DNA from: JAVKSL01 sp039583695
Lineage (GTDB): Bacteria > Actinomycetota > Acidimicrobiia > Acidimicrobiales > JAJPHD01
NCBI GenBank assembly: GCA_039583695.1
Contig: JAVKSL010000054.1
Span: 1 to 19,631, forward strand
Length of the DNA: 19,631 nucleotides
Reading direction: 5' to 3'
Shown: positions 1 to 7,545 of the stretch, in pieces
Layout of the letters: the number at the start of each line of letters is the position of its first letter
How positions within the stretch are numbered: the first letter of the stretch is position 1
The notes under the pieces: generated by a model
Database searches by the model: none
Told to the model about the DNA's origin: nothing
What the model saw: only the letters and a program-made list of their open reading frames with translations
Position numbers and translations under genes: made by a program

Positions 1-82
1 GCTCAGCCGCCACTGGCTGGGGGTTGCCCCTGGGCACCTATTTCATCCCTGCAGGGTGGCCGCCGGCCATGTGGACTAACGC

Positions 83-88
83 TAGGCT
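83..88 (+). promoter_or_regulatory. Possible -10 box for a leaderless tatA/B transcript
   Basis: TAGGCT fits the actinobacterial -10 pattern TAnnnT and lies exactly 7 nt before the ATG at 96. Transcription would then begin at or next to the start codon. I see no convincing -35 box 16-18 bp upstream. The box supports the start at 96 over the ATG at 69, which has a weak AGGGTGG ribosome site at 53-59. Confidence 0.35.
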
Positions 89-95
89 GTCCTGC

Positions 96-617
96 ATGGG
101 TGACATCACGCCCGTCAAGATCCTCATCGTGGCGGTAATCGCTCTCGTGGTCCTGGGACCTGACAAGCTGCCCGAGATGATGCGCAAGGCCGGCAAGGCC
201 TGGACAGATTTTCGAAGCTTCCGGGAGACCATGGCCAATCAGGTGCGAGACACTGTTGGGGGCGTGCCGGGCTTTTCCGAACTGACCAAGCTGACGCAGA
301 TGACCAACATGGGTATCAAGTCGACCATCACCTCCTCGGTAACGGGGGCGATGTCCCCGTCGCCAACGTCGCCAACGTCGCCAACGTCGCCAAGCCCGAT
401 CACCTCCGCAGGCGCCTCGCCCAATGCAACACCGCCCGCCGCCAGCTCCCCGCCGCCCGCCGCCGGCACGAGCTCGGCGGGCCCGGATGTCATGGGTCTG
501 TCAGTGGCCCCACTGCCGGCCGTCGGGCCTCCCCGGCCCCAGGCAGCCGTCGGTGATCTCGCGGGAAGGGGAGACTCGGGTGCGGTCTTCGCCGCCGACG
601 ACCCGAGCTTCAACTAG
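96..617 (+). CDS. tatA/tatB: Twin-arginine translocase TatA/TatB-family subunit
   Basis: This is a single-span component of the Tat pathway, which exports folded proteins across the cytoplasmic membrane with TatC. From the ATG at 96 the protein has about 173 residues. It has a short N-terminus, a hydrophobic helix (residues 6-21), the family's Gly-Pro hinge in VLGPDKLPEMM, and an amphipathic helix rich in Lys, Arg and Glu. The second half is a Pro/Ser/Ala-rich, probably disordered tail with SPT triplets. TatA and TatB cannot be told apart by eye; the long tail and the region after the hinge look slightly more TatB-like. In-frame starts at 24 (TTG) and 69 (ATG) are possible, but 96 matches the family N-terminus and has a -10 box at leaderless distance. 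tatC follows after 33 bp. Confidence 0.88.
   Translation: MGDITPVKILIVAVIALVVLGPDKLPEMMRKAGKAWTDFRSFRETMANQVRDTVGGVPGFSELTKLTQMTNMGIKSTITSSVTGAMSPSPTSPTSPTSPSPITSAGASPNATPPAASSPPPAAGTSSAGPDVMGLSVAPLPAVGPPRPQAAVGDLAGRGDSGAVFAADDPSFN
359..394 (+). repeat. Four tandem copies of a 9-bp unit inside tatA/B
   Basis: The unit gtcgccaac occurs three times and is followed by gtcgccaag. It encodes the Ser-Pro-Thr triplets in the disordered tail. Because the unit is a multiple of three, copy-number change would lengthen or shorten the tail without a frameshift. Confidence 0.9.
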
Positions 618-650
618 CTCCGGGTCAGTGCCTGACGCCCAGATCACACA

Positions 651-1481
651 ATGGCCATAAGACCCCCCAGAACCCGAGGCGAGCCAGCCCGGGAGGGCCG
701 CACGGCGCGGCCCACGCCGGAGGCCATGACGCTCAGCGAGCACTTGAGGGAGCTTCGCCGGCGCCTCATCGTGTCCGTGCTGGTGACCGTCGCGGCTGGG
801 GTGGTCGCGTTTGCGTTCTACAACGATATCTTTGCGTTCCTCGTCCATCCTTACTGTGTCAGCATCCGGGCTCGCCACCTAGCCCATCCAAGCCTCCCCG
901 CCACCTGCGATCTGTTCATCACGTCGCCGTTGCAGGGCTTCGCTGTTCGGATCAAGATAGCCACCTACGGTGGGGTCTTCCTAGCCTCGCCCGTCATCCT
1001 GTGGGAGATCTGGCGGTTCATCACCCCGGGGCTCAACCCCCGGGAGAAGCGCTACGCCATCCCGTTCATCGCCAGCTCCATCGCGCTGTTCAGCTTCGGC
1101 GCCGCGGTCGCCTACCTGGTCTCGAACAAGGCCCTGGGCTTTCTAGGCTCGATCGGCGGGACGCACCTGACACAGATCTACTCGCCCACCTCGTATCTCA
1201 GCTTCATCCTGTTGCTGATGGCGGCGTTCGGGATCGCGTTCGAGCTACCGGTGGTGCTGGTGTGCCTCGAGATCGCGGGGGTGCTGAGCCCGGCCAAGCT
1301 CTCGGCGTGGCGGCGCAAGGCGATCGTCATCATCTTCGCTCTGGCCGCCATCTTCATCCCCAGCTCAGACCCGTTCTCGTTGTTCGCCATGGCCATCCCG
1401 ATGTGCCTGTTCTACGAGGGGGCGATCATCGTGGGCAAGGTCCTGCGGCGAGGCAAGCCGAGCCTGGACCCCGGGCCATGA
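651..1481 (+). CDS. tatC: Sec-independent protein translocase TatC
   Basis: TatC is the polytopic receptor of the Tat pathway; it binds twin-arginine signal peptides and recruits TatA/TatB-type subunits. The 276 residues have the usual order of family motifs. A cytoplasmic N-terminus carries TLSEHLRELRRRL (near residues 26-38). The first loop region contains FAVRIKIATYGGVFLASP followed by WEIWRFITPGLNPREKR. The central segment AFGIAFELPVVLV holds the conserved glutamate. The last part reads RRKAIVIIFALAAIFIPSSDP, then PMCLFYEGAII. Six membrane spans are expected. The length is slightly above the common 250 residues because of a basic N-terminal extension of about 25 residues. The last four bases (ATGA) are shared with the start of the helicase gene, which implies translational coupling. 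Confidence 0.95.
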   Translation: MAIRPPRTRGEPAREGRTARPTPEAMTLSEHLRELRRRLIVSVLVTVAAGVVAFAFYNDIFAFLVHPYCVSIRARHLAHPSLPATCDLFITSPLQGFAVRIKIATYGGVFLASPVILWEIWRFITPGLNPREKRYAIPFIASSIALFSFGAAVAYLVSNKALGFLGSIGGTHLTQIYSPTSYLSFILLLMAAFGIAFELPVVLVCLEIAGVLSPAKLSAWRRKAIVIIFALAAIFIPSSDPFSLFAMAIPMCLFYEGAIIVGKVLRRGKPSLDPGP

Positions 1482-3664
1482 CACCGGAAGGCAGGGCAAG
1501 CTTCGTCGCCTCGCTCGCCTTCCCCCTTGACTCCTTTCAGCTGCGTGCTCTGGACGCCATCGACCGGGGCGCATCGGTCGTGGTTGCTGCTCCCACGGGG
1601 TCGGGAAAGACCGTGGTGGCCGCCTACGCGCTGGCACAGGCACTGGCTGGCGGGGGCAAGGCGTTCTACACCACCCCGCTCAAGGCCCTGTCCAACCAGA
1701 AGTACTCCGAGCTGTGCGCCCGATTCGGGCCACACCAGGTCGGCCTGCTGACTGGCGACAACGCCATAAATGGCGACGCCGACCTGGTGGTGATGACCAC
1801 CGAGGTCCTTCGAAACATGATCTACGCCGACTCGGGCGCCCTGGCCCGACTCAGCTGTGTGATCCTGGACGAGGTTCACTACCTCCAGGATCCGTACCGG
1901 GGGGCCGTGTGGGAAGAGGTCATCATCCACGCTTCGCCGGACGTGACCCTCGTATGCCTATCCGCCACCGTGTCCAACTCATTCGAGGTCGTCAGCTGGA
2001 TCGCCACGGTGCGGGGCCCCACCACCGCGATAGTCGAGGAGGGTCGCCCTGTGGAGTTGCGCCAGCTCTACATGGTGGGGGATCGCTCCAGTGATGGGCT
2101 GCGTCTCATGGAGACCTTTGTGGATGGGCGCCCCAATCCCGAGGCGGTGGCACTGGATGCCCGGAGGGCCCAGCGAGCCCGCAGCTCCTACCGGTCTCGC
2201 AGCCCGTTCCGGCGGCCCCGCCGGAGGGAGGTGGTCGAGCGCCTGGAGATCGAGTCGATGCTGCCGGCGATCTATTTCATCTTCAGCAGGGCCGGATGCG
2301 ACGAGGCGGTGCGCCAGTGCCTGTCCGATGGGGTGCGCCTGACCAGCCCTGAGGAGCGCCTCCAGATTCGGGCCCTCGCCGAGGCGGGGGTGGAGGCTTT
2401 GGGCGATGACGACCTGGCGCTGCTGGGATACGGAGCTTGGCTCACCGGCTTGGAGGCGGGTCTGGCCGCGCATCACGCCGGACTGGTGCCGGCCTTCAAG
2501 CAGGTCGTGGAAGCGTGCTTCACCGCGGCGCTGGTCAAGGTGGTCTTTGCCACCGAGACGCTCTCGGTGGGGATCAACATGCCCGCCCGATCAGTGGTCA
2601 TCGAGAAGCTCACCAAGTTCACCGGCGAGCGTCACGAGAGTCTCACGCCGGGTGAGTTCACCCAGCTGAGCGGGAGGGCTGGACGGCGCGGGATGGATCA
2701 GTTGGGTTACTCGGTGGTGCTGTGGTCGCCCGACGTGACTTTTGGCGAGGTGGCTGCGCTGGCTTCCAACCGAGCCTGGGAGCTGCGGTCCTCGTTCCGT
2801 CCGACCTACAACATGGCGGTCAACCTGGTTCGCCGGTACTCGCCTGAGCAGGCCCGCCACCTGCTGAACTGCTCCTTCGCCCAGTACCAGGTGAATGCGC
2901 ACGTCGTGGCCCTCGAGGCCGAGGTGGACCGACTACAGCGGATCGCCAAGGATGCTCGCTCTGCGCCGCTGGCGGAACGAGCCGAGAGAGAGGCCGCCCG
3001 TCTCGAGCGCCGGATCGCCTCACGGAGCGACTCGCTGGCCCACCAGCTGGACCAGGTGCTGGAGCTGCTCGGGGGGTGGGGATACCTACAGGGGTGGTCA
3101 CTCACGCCGGCCGGCGAACGGCTGGCTCGGATCTACCACGAATCTGACCTGGCCGTCGCGGAGGCGCTGGAGGAGGGGCTATTCGACGGCTTGGCCCCAC
3201 CTGAGCTGGCGAGCTTGGCTTCGGTGTTCAGCTTCGAGGAGCGGGGACCCGGGACGTCGATCCCGTCGTTTTCCGACCCAGAGACAAAGCGACGTTGGGA
3301 CGCGGTCGAGGACCTGGCGCGTCGCGTTGCGACCGCCGAAGCCGCAGCAGGGCTCCCGGTGAGCCGACCTCCGGACCCGGGCTTCGCCTGGGCTGCCAGG
3401 GCGTGGGCCCGGGGCCGCCAGCTGGAGGCGATCATGGGTGCCAACGCGCCCTCGGATGCCGGACCCTCGAGCGCCTGGGGTGGCGACTTCGTTCGCAACG
3501 TGAAGTGCCTGATCGATCTGCTCCGTCAGATTGCTGTCGTGGCGCCCTGCGCCGAGACCAGGGCGGCTGCGGGTGAAGCGGCGGCAGTGGCCTTTCGTGG
3601 GGTCGTGGCCGCCTCTTCGATGATGGAGCCCCAGGGCGTGGCGGGCACCGGGGCCAGCGCATGA
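1478..3664 (+). CDS. helY: Ski2/Mtr4-like DEVH-box RNA helicase (HelY family)
   Basis: This is a superfamily 2 ATP-dependent helicase of the Ski2/Mtr4/DOB1 group, probably acting on RNA; the bacterial role is poorly defined. The ATG at 1478 overlaps the tatC stop by 4 bp. Reading further upstream in this frame (to 1001) only translates tatC out of frame. The 728 residues show Walker A (APTGSGKT, 38-45), KALSNQKYSEL, DEVH (131-134), SATVSN (motif III) and QLSGRAGRRG (motif VI, 396-405). A C-terminal DSHCT-type domain follows, with FDGLAPPELASLASVFSFEE and a final FVRNVKCLIDLLRQI. An Arg-rich insert near residues 230-248 joins the two helicase lobes. The protein is clearly shorter than M. tuberculosis HelY (about 900 residues, recalled), mainly in the region between core and C-terminus. 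The order tatA-tatC-helY matches Mycobacterium. Confidence 0.93.
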   Translation: MTPEGRASFVASLAFPLDSFQLRALDAIDRGASVVVAAPTGSGKTVVAAYALAQALAGGGKAFYTTPLKALSNQKYSELCARFGPHQVGLLTGDNAINGDADLVVMTTEVLRNMIYADSGALARLSCVILDEVHYLQDPYRGAVWEEVIIHASPDVTLVCLSATVSNSFEVVSWIATVRGPTTAIVEEGRPVELRQLYMVGDRSSDGLRLMETFVDGRPNPEAVALDARRAQRARSSYRSRSPFRRPRRREVVERLEIESMLPAIYFIFSRAGCDEAVRQCLSDGVRLTSPEERLQIRALAEAGVEALGDDDLALLGYGAWLTGLEAGLAAHHAGLVPAFKQVVEACFTAALVKVVFATETLSVGINMPARSVVIEKLTKFTGERHESLTPGEFTQLSGRAGRRGMDQLGYSVVLWSPDVTFGEVAALASNRAWELRSSFRPTYNMAVNLVRRYSPEQARHLLNCSFAQYQVNAHVVALEAEVDRLQRIAKDARSAPLAERAEREAARLERRIASRSDSLAHQLDQVLELLGGWGYLQGWSLTPAGERLARIYHESDLAVAEALEEGLFDGLAPPELASLASVFSFEERGPGTSIPSFSDPETKRRWDAVEDLARRVATAEAAAGLPVSRPPDPGFAWAARAWARGRQLEAIMGANAPSDAGPSSAWGGDFVRNVKCLIDLLRQIAVVAPCAETRAAAGEAAAVAFRGVVAASSMMEPQGVAGTGASA

Positions 3665-3672
3665 GAGCAGTT

Positions 3673-3704
3673 TGGCCTCTCCGCCGAGCCCAGCGCAGAG
3701 GCCA
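3673..3704 (+). terminator. Stem-loop after helY, possible terminator
   Basis: TGGCCTCT at 3673-3680 is a perfect inverted repeat of AGAGGCCA at 3697-3704, with a 16-nt loop. It lies 9 bp after the helY stop. No T-run follows, so an intrinsic terminator is possible but not certain. A second 5-bp stem (CACCC 3738-3742 with GGGTG 3747-3751) sits just before the next gene. Confidence 0.4.
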
Positions 3705-3761
3705 GGGGCCGCTCCGACGGCCCGCGCACTGAGGGTCCACCCGCGGGGGTGCCGGGAGTTC

Positions 3762-3767
3762 TAGTCT
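3762..3767 (+). promoter_or_regulatory. Possible -10 box for the ThyX-like gene
   Basis: TAGTCT fits TAnnnT and lies 8 nt before the ATG at 3776, so the transcript may be leaderless. There is no Shine-Dalgarno sequence at usable distance from 3776 and no clear -35 box. Confidence 0.35.
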
Positions 3768-3775
3768 GGCCGCGT

Positions 3776-5437
3776 ATGTCATCCCAGCAACGGCGGCCGC
3801 CGCAACATCCACAGGTCAAGATGCCCTGGTACTCCCAAGAGAGTTGGACCCCAGACGAGGCCGATATCCTGCGGCGGTACTTCACCAACCTGGACAAACC
3901 AGTGTTTGCCCTGGTGAACTTGCCTGAGGTGGTCAAAGGAGCGTTGTTCGCGCGCTACTCACGCTCGGCCAAGCCACTGCGCAGGCTTTTCCTCGACGAG
4001 TTCGTAGAGGATCTGGATATCAGCGGAGATCACAGCGTGGACGCCACGGCGGGGCTGCGGAGAGCCGAGGAGCTGTACGGACGGGTGTTCCTGGAGTACG
4101 GAGACGATTCGGTGGCTCAGCTCGGCGGCGTCCACCTGGCCTGCGAGCAGGCCTCGAACCTGCTCACCAAGGTGCTGGAGTGGGGCCGGGTGATGGCCTA
4201 CATGGAGCAGTCCACCCGTTACATCGCCTTCGAGGCCCGCCTTGGTGACGGGCGCTACCGCTATCACCGCGATCCGGCCATACTCGGCTCCTCCCTCGGG
4301 GCCAGGTACGTGGGCGAGCTGGACCGTATGTTCGATGCCTACTCGCAGCTGCTTGCCGGAGTTGCCGAGTGGGTCGCCAAGAGCCACCCGCGGGGTCCAT
4401 CAGATTCTGACCTGGCATGGCGTCGGGCCGTCAAAGCGCGAGCCCTGGATGCGGTGAGGGGTGCCCTGCCTGCCGCTTCGCTGTCGAACGTCGGTGTCTA
4501 TGGCAGTGGTCAGGCATACGAGGCACTCTTGTTGCGGATGCGCTCTCATCCCTTGCCGGAGGCTCGTGCGTACTCGGAGATGATGTTGGAGGAGTTGCGT
4601 AAGGTGGTCCCGTCCTTTCTCGTCCGGGTGGATCGCCCGGAGCGAGGTATCGCGTGGTCCAACTACCTGGCTGACACTCGCGAGGCAACGGCTGCGCTGG
4701 CAGCTACGCTCGCAGCTGGGCGCGACCCCGAGGCCCGGCCACTGGTCAGCCTGGTTGACTTCGATCCAGATGGGGAGGACAAGGTCATCACCGCGATCCT
4801 CTACCCCCACACCAACCTGCCGGAGGATCAGGTCGCCCGCCTGGTTGCGGAGATGTCTGTACAGCAGCGGGCTGCAGTGCTCGATGCCTACGTGGGTGAG
4901 CGCACCAATCGCCGGCACCGGCCAGGGCGTGCCCTCGAACGCACCTCCTATCGCTACGACGTGGTATCGGACTACGGGGCCTTCCGAGACCTCCAGCGTC
5001 ACCGCATGCTCACCATCGAGTGGCAGCCACTGGGGACTGACCTCGGGTGGGTCCTGCCCGACGATGTGGCCGAGGCCGGTCTCGAAGCCCCCTTCCGCGA
5101 GTCGATGGAGCGCTCGGCCGAGCTGCGAGAGGCGCTGGCCGGTCCGTTCCCGGACCAGGCCGCCTACGCCGTAGCTCTGGCTTACCGCATCAGGTACTCC
5201 ATGCAGATGAACGCCCGCGAGGTCATGCACGTCACCGAGCTTCGATCGGCGCCGCAGGGCCACGGGTCGTATCGCCAGGTGGCCCAAGAGATGCACCGCC
5301 TGCTCGGGGACAGCGCAGGTCACCGGGCTCTGGCCGGTGCCATGCGATTTGTGGATCACAGCCAGGTCGCCCTGGGCCGCCTCCAGGGTGAAGACCGCGC
5401 CGAGCGGCGCCGAGCTGGGGCTGGACTCGAAGGTTGA
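3776..5437 (+). CDS. Double-domain ThyX-like (FAD-dependent thymidylate synthase family) protein
   Basis: ThyX enzymes make dTMP from dUMP with FAD and methylene-tetrahydrofolate; they are usually 200-250 residues and tetrameric. This protein has 553 residues and appears to hold two ThyX-like halves. The N-terminal half has YGDDSVAQLGGVHLACEQ and MEQSTRYI (143-150). The C-terminal half has LQRHRM (RHR at 408-410) and MNAREVMHVTELRSAPQGHG (from 478), which resembles the end of ThyX with its ELR helix. The classical signature RHRxxSxNExSxR is not intact: after RHR comes MLTIEWQPL, without the serine. Catalysis of the normal reaction is therefore doubtful, and I give no gene symbol. The start at 3776 is chosen over GTG 3749 and ATG 3821 because of the -10 box. 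The stop lies inside the first unit of the 18-bp array that follows. Confidence 0.75.
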   Translation: MSSQQRRPPQHPQVKMPWYSQESWTPDEADILRRYFTNLDKPVFALVNLPEVVKGALFARYSRSAKPLRRLFLDEFVEDLDISGDHSVDATAGLRRAEELYGRVFLEYGDDSVAQLGGVHLACEQASNLLTKVLEWGRVMAYMEQSTRYIAFEARLGDGRYRYHRDPAILGSSLGARYVGELDRMFDAYSQLLAGVAEWVAKSHPRGPSDSDLAWRRAVKARALDAVRGALPAASLSNVGVYGSGQAYEALLLRMRSHPLPEARAYSEMMLEELRKVVPSFLVRVDRPERGIAWSNYLADTREATAALAATLAAGRDPEARPLVSLVDFDPDGEDKVITAILYPHTNLPEDQVARLVAEMSVQQRAAVLDAYVGERTNRRHRPGRALERTSYRYDVVSDYGAFRDLQRHRMLTIEWQPLGTDLGWVLPDDVAEAGLEAPFRESMERSAELREALAGPFPDQAAYAVALAYRIRYSMQMNAREVMHVTELRSAPQGHGSYRQVAQEMHRLLGDSAGHRALAGAMRFVDHSQVALGRLQGEDRAERRRAGAGLEG

Positions 5438-5653
5438 CAGTGAGGCTCAAGTTGACAGTGAGGCTCAAGTAGCCTAACGTGACCTATGTTGATAGCGAGT
5501 CGAGAGTTTATAGCGAGAATAGTGATCCCTGTGTCGATAGTGTACTTCTGTGTTGATCGCGGGCGTCGAGTTGCTATTGAGCTTTGTGTTAAATATGGTT
5601 CTTGAGTTGATAATGAGCTTCGAGTTGCTGGCGTTGCAGTTGAGGTTGTAGTC
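5433..5653 (+). repeat. Degenerate 18-bp tandem repeat array
   Basis: Two perfect copies of gttgacagtgaggctcaa (5433-5450 and 5451-5468) are followed by decayed units that all begin with gtt, gtc or gta. These start at 5469, 5488, 5506, 5533, 5552, 5570, 5588, 5606, 5624 and 5639. Most are 18 bp; the others are 15, 19 or 27. A rough consensus is gttgatagtgagcttcga. The array is G/T-rich on the plus strand and AT-richer than its surroundings (for example, the unit at 5588 has only 5 G/C of 18). Length changes break any reading frame, so it is probably non-coding. It contains the ThyX-like stop codon and fills the gap before the lytic transglycosylase gene. Confidence 0.75.
5452..5480 (+). promoter_or_regulatory. 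Candidate promoter for the lytic transglycosylase gene
   Basis: TTGACA (5452-5457, in the second repeat unit) and TAACGT (5475-5480) are separated by 17 bp. The -35 box is perfect and the -10 fits TAnnnT. Transcription would start near 5487 and run through the rest of the array before the coding region. Confidence 0.4.
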
Positions 5654-5716
5654 TTTCGGTCTGGCGTTTGGGTGGACGCCCCAGCCCTGAAAGAAGACGA
5701 CTTGACGAACAGACAG

Positions 5717-6433
5717 ATGACGCAGCGGCGCTGGTGGAAGAGATGCTCAGGCCCTGTGGGTATCCTTGCTGCCCTGGCCTTGGCAGCGGCCCTCGGCGCT
5801 CCGGTTGCTGCCACCGCGCTGGGTCCTGGGAGCTACGTCGTTGCGAGCGGCGACACCCTGTCGTCGATCTCGGCTCGCTATGGAGTCAGCGTGTCGGCTC
5901 TGGCCTCTGCCAACGGCATCTCTAATCCCAACTTCATCGAGGCGGGGGCCACCTTGATCATTCCGGGCCAGGGCGGCGGAGCGGCAGAGACCGATTCGGC
6001 GGCCTCCTCCACTTACCCCGCCGGCCTGTCCTACTATCCAGATCGGCTGGCCCTGGTGCCCGACTTCGAGAAAGCAGCCTCTGCTGCGGGGATACCCGTG
6101 AGCCTTTTGGAGGCGATTGCCTGGCAGGAGTCCGGCTGGCAGGCGGGCGTGGTCTCGCCCGCCGGTGCCATCGGGATCGGCCAGCTTACCCCAGATACCG
6201 TGGCCTTCGTCAGATCCGTCCTGGATCCCGCACCGCTGGATCCTTGGGTGGCCGCCGACAACATAACCATCAGCGCGCAGTACGTCCGCTACCTGCTCGA
6301 CCAGACCGGTTGGAACGAGCAGCTGGCGATTGCCGCCTACTACCAGGGCCTGGCCGCGGCACAGGCATACGGAGTCCTGCCGGTCTCGAGCCAGTACGTT
6401 GCCGACGTGATGGCGCTCCAGCAGCAGTTCTGA
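5717..6433 (+). CDS. Secreted LysM domain lytic transglycosylase (SLT-like)
   Basis: This protein probably binds peptidoglycan through LysM and cleaves glycan strands outside the membrane. From the ATG at 5717 it has 238 residues: a signal peptide with basic start (MTQRRWWKR) and a hydrophobic stretch to about residue 34, then one LysM domain (39-84, YVVASGDTLSSISARYG). A short linker leads to a transglycosylase domain (about 115-235). The likely catalytic glutamate is E138 in AWQESGW, followed by GAIGIGQLTPDT and AIAAYYQG, which match SLT motifs. The frame is open up to GTG 5672, and TTG 5702 has an AAAGAAG ribosome site just upstream, so the start is uncertain; 5717 gives the cleanest signal peptide. 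The gene converges on the minus-strand YihY gene with an 11-bp gap. Confidence 0.88.
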   Translation: MTQRRWWKRCSGPVGILAALALAAALGAPVAATALGPGSYVVASGDTLSSISARYGVSVSALASANGISNPNFIEAGATLIIPGQGGGAAETDSAASSTYPAGLSYYPDRLALVPDFEKAASAAGIPVSLLEAIAWQESGWQAGVVSPAGAIGIGQLTPDTVAFVRSVLDPAPLDPWVAADNITISAQYVRYLLDQTGWNEQLAIAAYYQGLAAAQAYGVLPVSSQYVADVMALQQQF

Positions 6434-6444
6434 GCCCGGGCCAC

Positions 6445-7545
6445 CTACACCGTGGGTGCTTCTGGCTCACGTGGCGCGGCTCTCTCCTCTTGTTCGGGCG
6501 CCACCTCGACCACCACGTCCACGAAGCCCCGGTATCGCTCGCTGTTGGCGTAAAGCTCATAGACCTGGCGGTCCACGGGTGTCAGCACGGCTCTCTCCGA
6601 CACCATGGACAGGGCCCCTCTGGGCCAGAGCCGGCGGGCCAGCACGACGTTGACCTCGATGCACACAACCACCACGATCGAGGTCACCAGCAGCCAGGCG
6701 AGAAGCCCGAGGACCAAGCCGAACACCCCGTAGACCGCGCTGGTCCCTTTGAGCATGTGGCCCACGTAGTAGGTCCCGAGCGACTGGAGGACTTGGTAAG
6801 CGCCAGCCGCCAGGACGGCGCCTGGCAGGACCTGGCGGGTTGTGATGGCGTGGGCGGTGAGCAGGCGGAATGCTGCGACAAACAGTGCCACGTTGAACAG
6901 CACCGAGACCGCGGTGATGCCGAGTCGGAACCATGCGCCCTCACCGGAGGAGGCGCCGAAGTCGGCCGCGCTGGTTGCGAGCCCAGAGAGCCCGGTCGTG
7001 ATGCCGACCCCGACGCTGAGCAGGATGAGCAGTCCGAAGCTTCGGATTCGCGAGCGAAACGGGTTGGGCCGGCGATAGCGCGGGACCGCCCAGGCGCGGT
7101 TCATAGCGTTCTGGAGGGCCTCGGCGACGCCCAGGCCACCGTAGAGAGCGACTGCGAGAGCGATCCCCAGACCTGCCCCGTTGGCCTGTCCCACGTGCAG
7201 ATTGGACTTGATCTGGCTGCCGATGATGGGAAACTGCGCCAGCGCCGAGTGGAGAAGGCTCTTCTGGATGCCCGGGTGGCTGGGTAGGATTAGTCCCAGC
7301 AACGACACGAAGACCAAGAGCAAGGGGAAGAGGGAGACGAAGCCGTAGTAGGTGACCAGAGCGGCGAGGTAGGTGCCCTGGTCCTCGAAGTACTTGTAGG
7401 CCACCGCTACCGGAAAGCCCACCCAGGCGTGCCTGCGCTGAAAGCGGTCGAATCGGCCGGGCCGGACTGGCTCAGCGGTATCCGTGGCTGTCCCTTCCTG
7501 CCAGCTCGTCGGCCTGCGCGCCAGGGTGCTCGTCTGTCTCGTCAT
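6445..7545 (-). CDS. YihY/BrkB-family membrane protein
   Basis: This is an integral membrane protein of the YihY/BrkB family (formerly called virulence factor BrkB or ribonuclease BN); its function is unsettled. The 366 residues show the family's early motif YLAALVTYYGFVSLFPLLLV, followed by four or five hydrophobic segments such as LGIALAVALYGGLGVAEALQ, FGLLILLSVGVGITTGLSGL and VFGLVLGLLAWLLVTSIVVV. The charged tail ends in Glu-rich sequence (VVEVAPEQEERAAPREPE). The ATG at 7545 lies 74 bp inside the end of the upstream TrkA-C gene, so the two are probably one transcription unit. A later GTG in the context HAWVGFPVAV would reduce the overlap and cannot be excluded. Confidence 0.88.
   Translation of the reverse strand: MTRQTSTLARRPTSWQEGTATDTAEPVRPGRFDRFQRRHAWVGFPVAVAYKYFEDQGTYLAALVTYYGFVSLFPLLLVFVSLLGLILPSHPGIQKSLLHSALAQFPIIGSQIKSNLHVGQANGAGLGIALAVALYGGLGVAEALQNAMNRAWAVPRYRRPNPFRSRIRSFGLLILLSVGVGITTGLSGLATSAADFGASSGEGAWFRLGITAVSVLFNVALFVAAFRLLTAHAITTRQVLPGAVLAAGAYQVLQSLGTYYVGHMLKGTSAVYGVFGLVLGLLAWLLVTSIVVVVCIEVNVVLARRLWPRGALSMVSERAVLTPVDRQVYELYANSERYRGFVDVVVEVAPEQEERAAPREPEAPTV

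Noticed and set aside
1..79. End of an upstream gene
   Set aside because: An open frame from base 2 to the TAA at 77-79 exists and mycobacterial synteny would predict pafC, but 26 residues are too few to recognise it.
1001..1477. Upstream extension of the helY frame (GTG/TTG start at 1001)
   Set aside because: It overlaps tatC out of frame and gives an Arg/Pro/Gly-rich product without domains; ATG 1478 fits the helicase N-terminus and couples to tatC.
4400..5359. Minus-strand ORF of 319 residues
   Set aside because: Antisense shadow of the ThyX-like gene; no recognisable domain.
5433..5653. CRISPR array
   Set aside because: The 18-bp units are directly adjacent with no spacers, and no cas gene is present.
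5356..5814. Minus-strand ORF across the repeat array, containing a repeated LEPHCQ
   Set aside because: Only the two perfect repeat copies produce the peptide repeat; array length changes break the periodic frame, and it runs through two real genes antisense.
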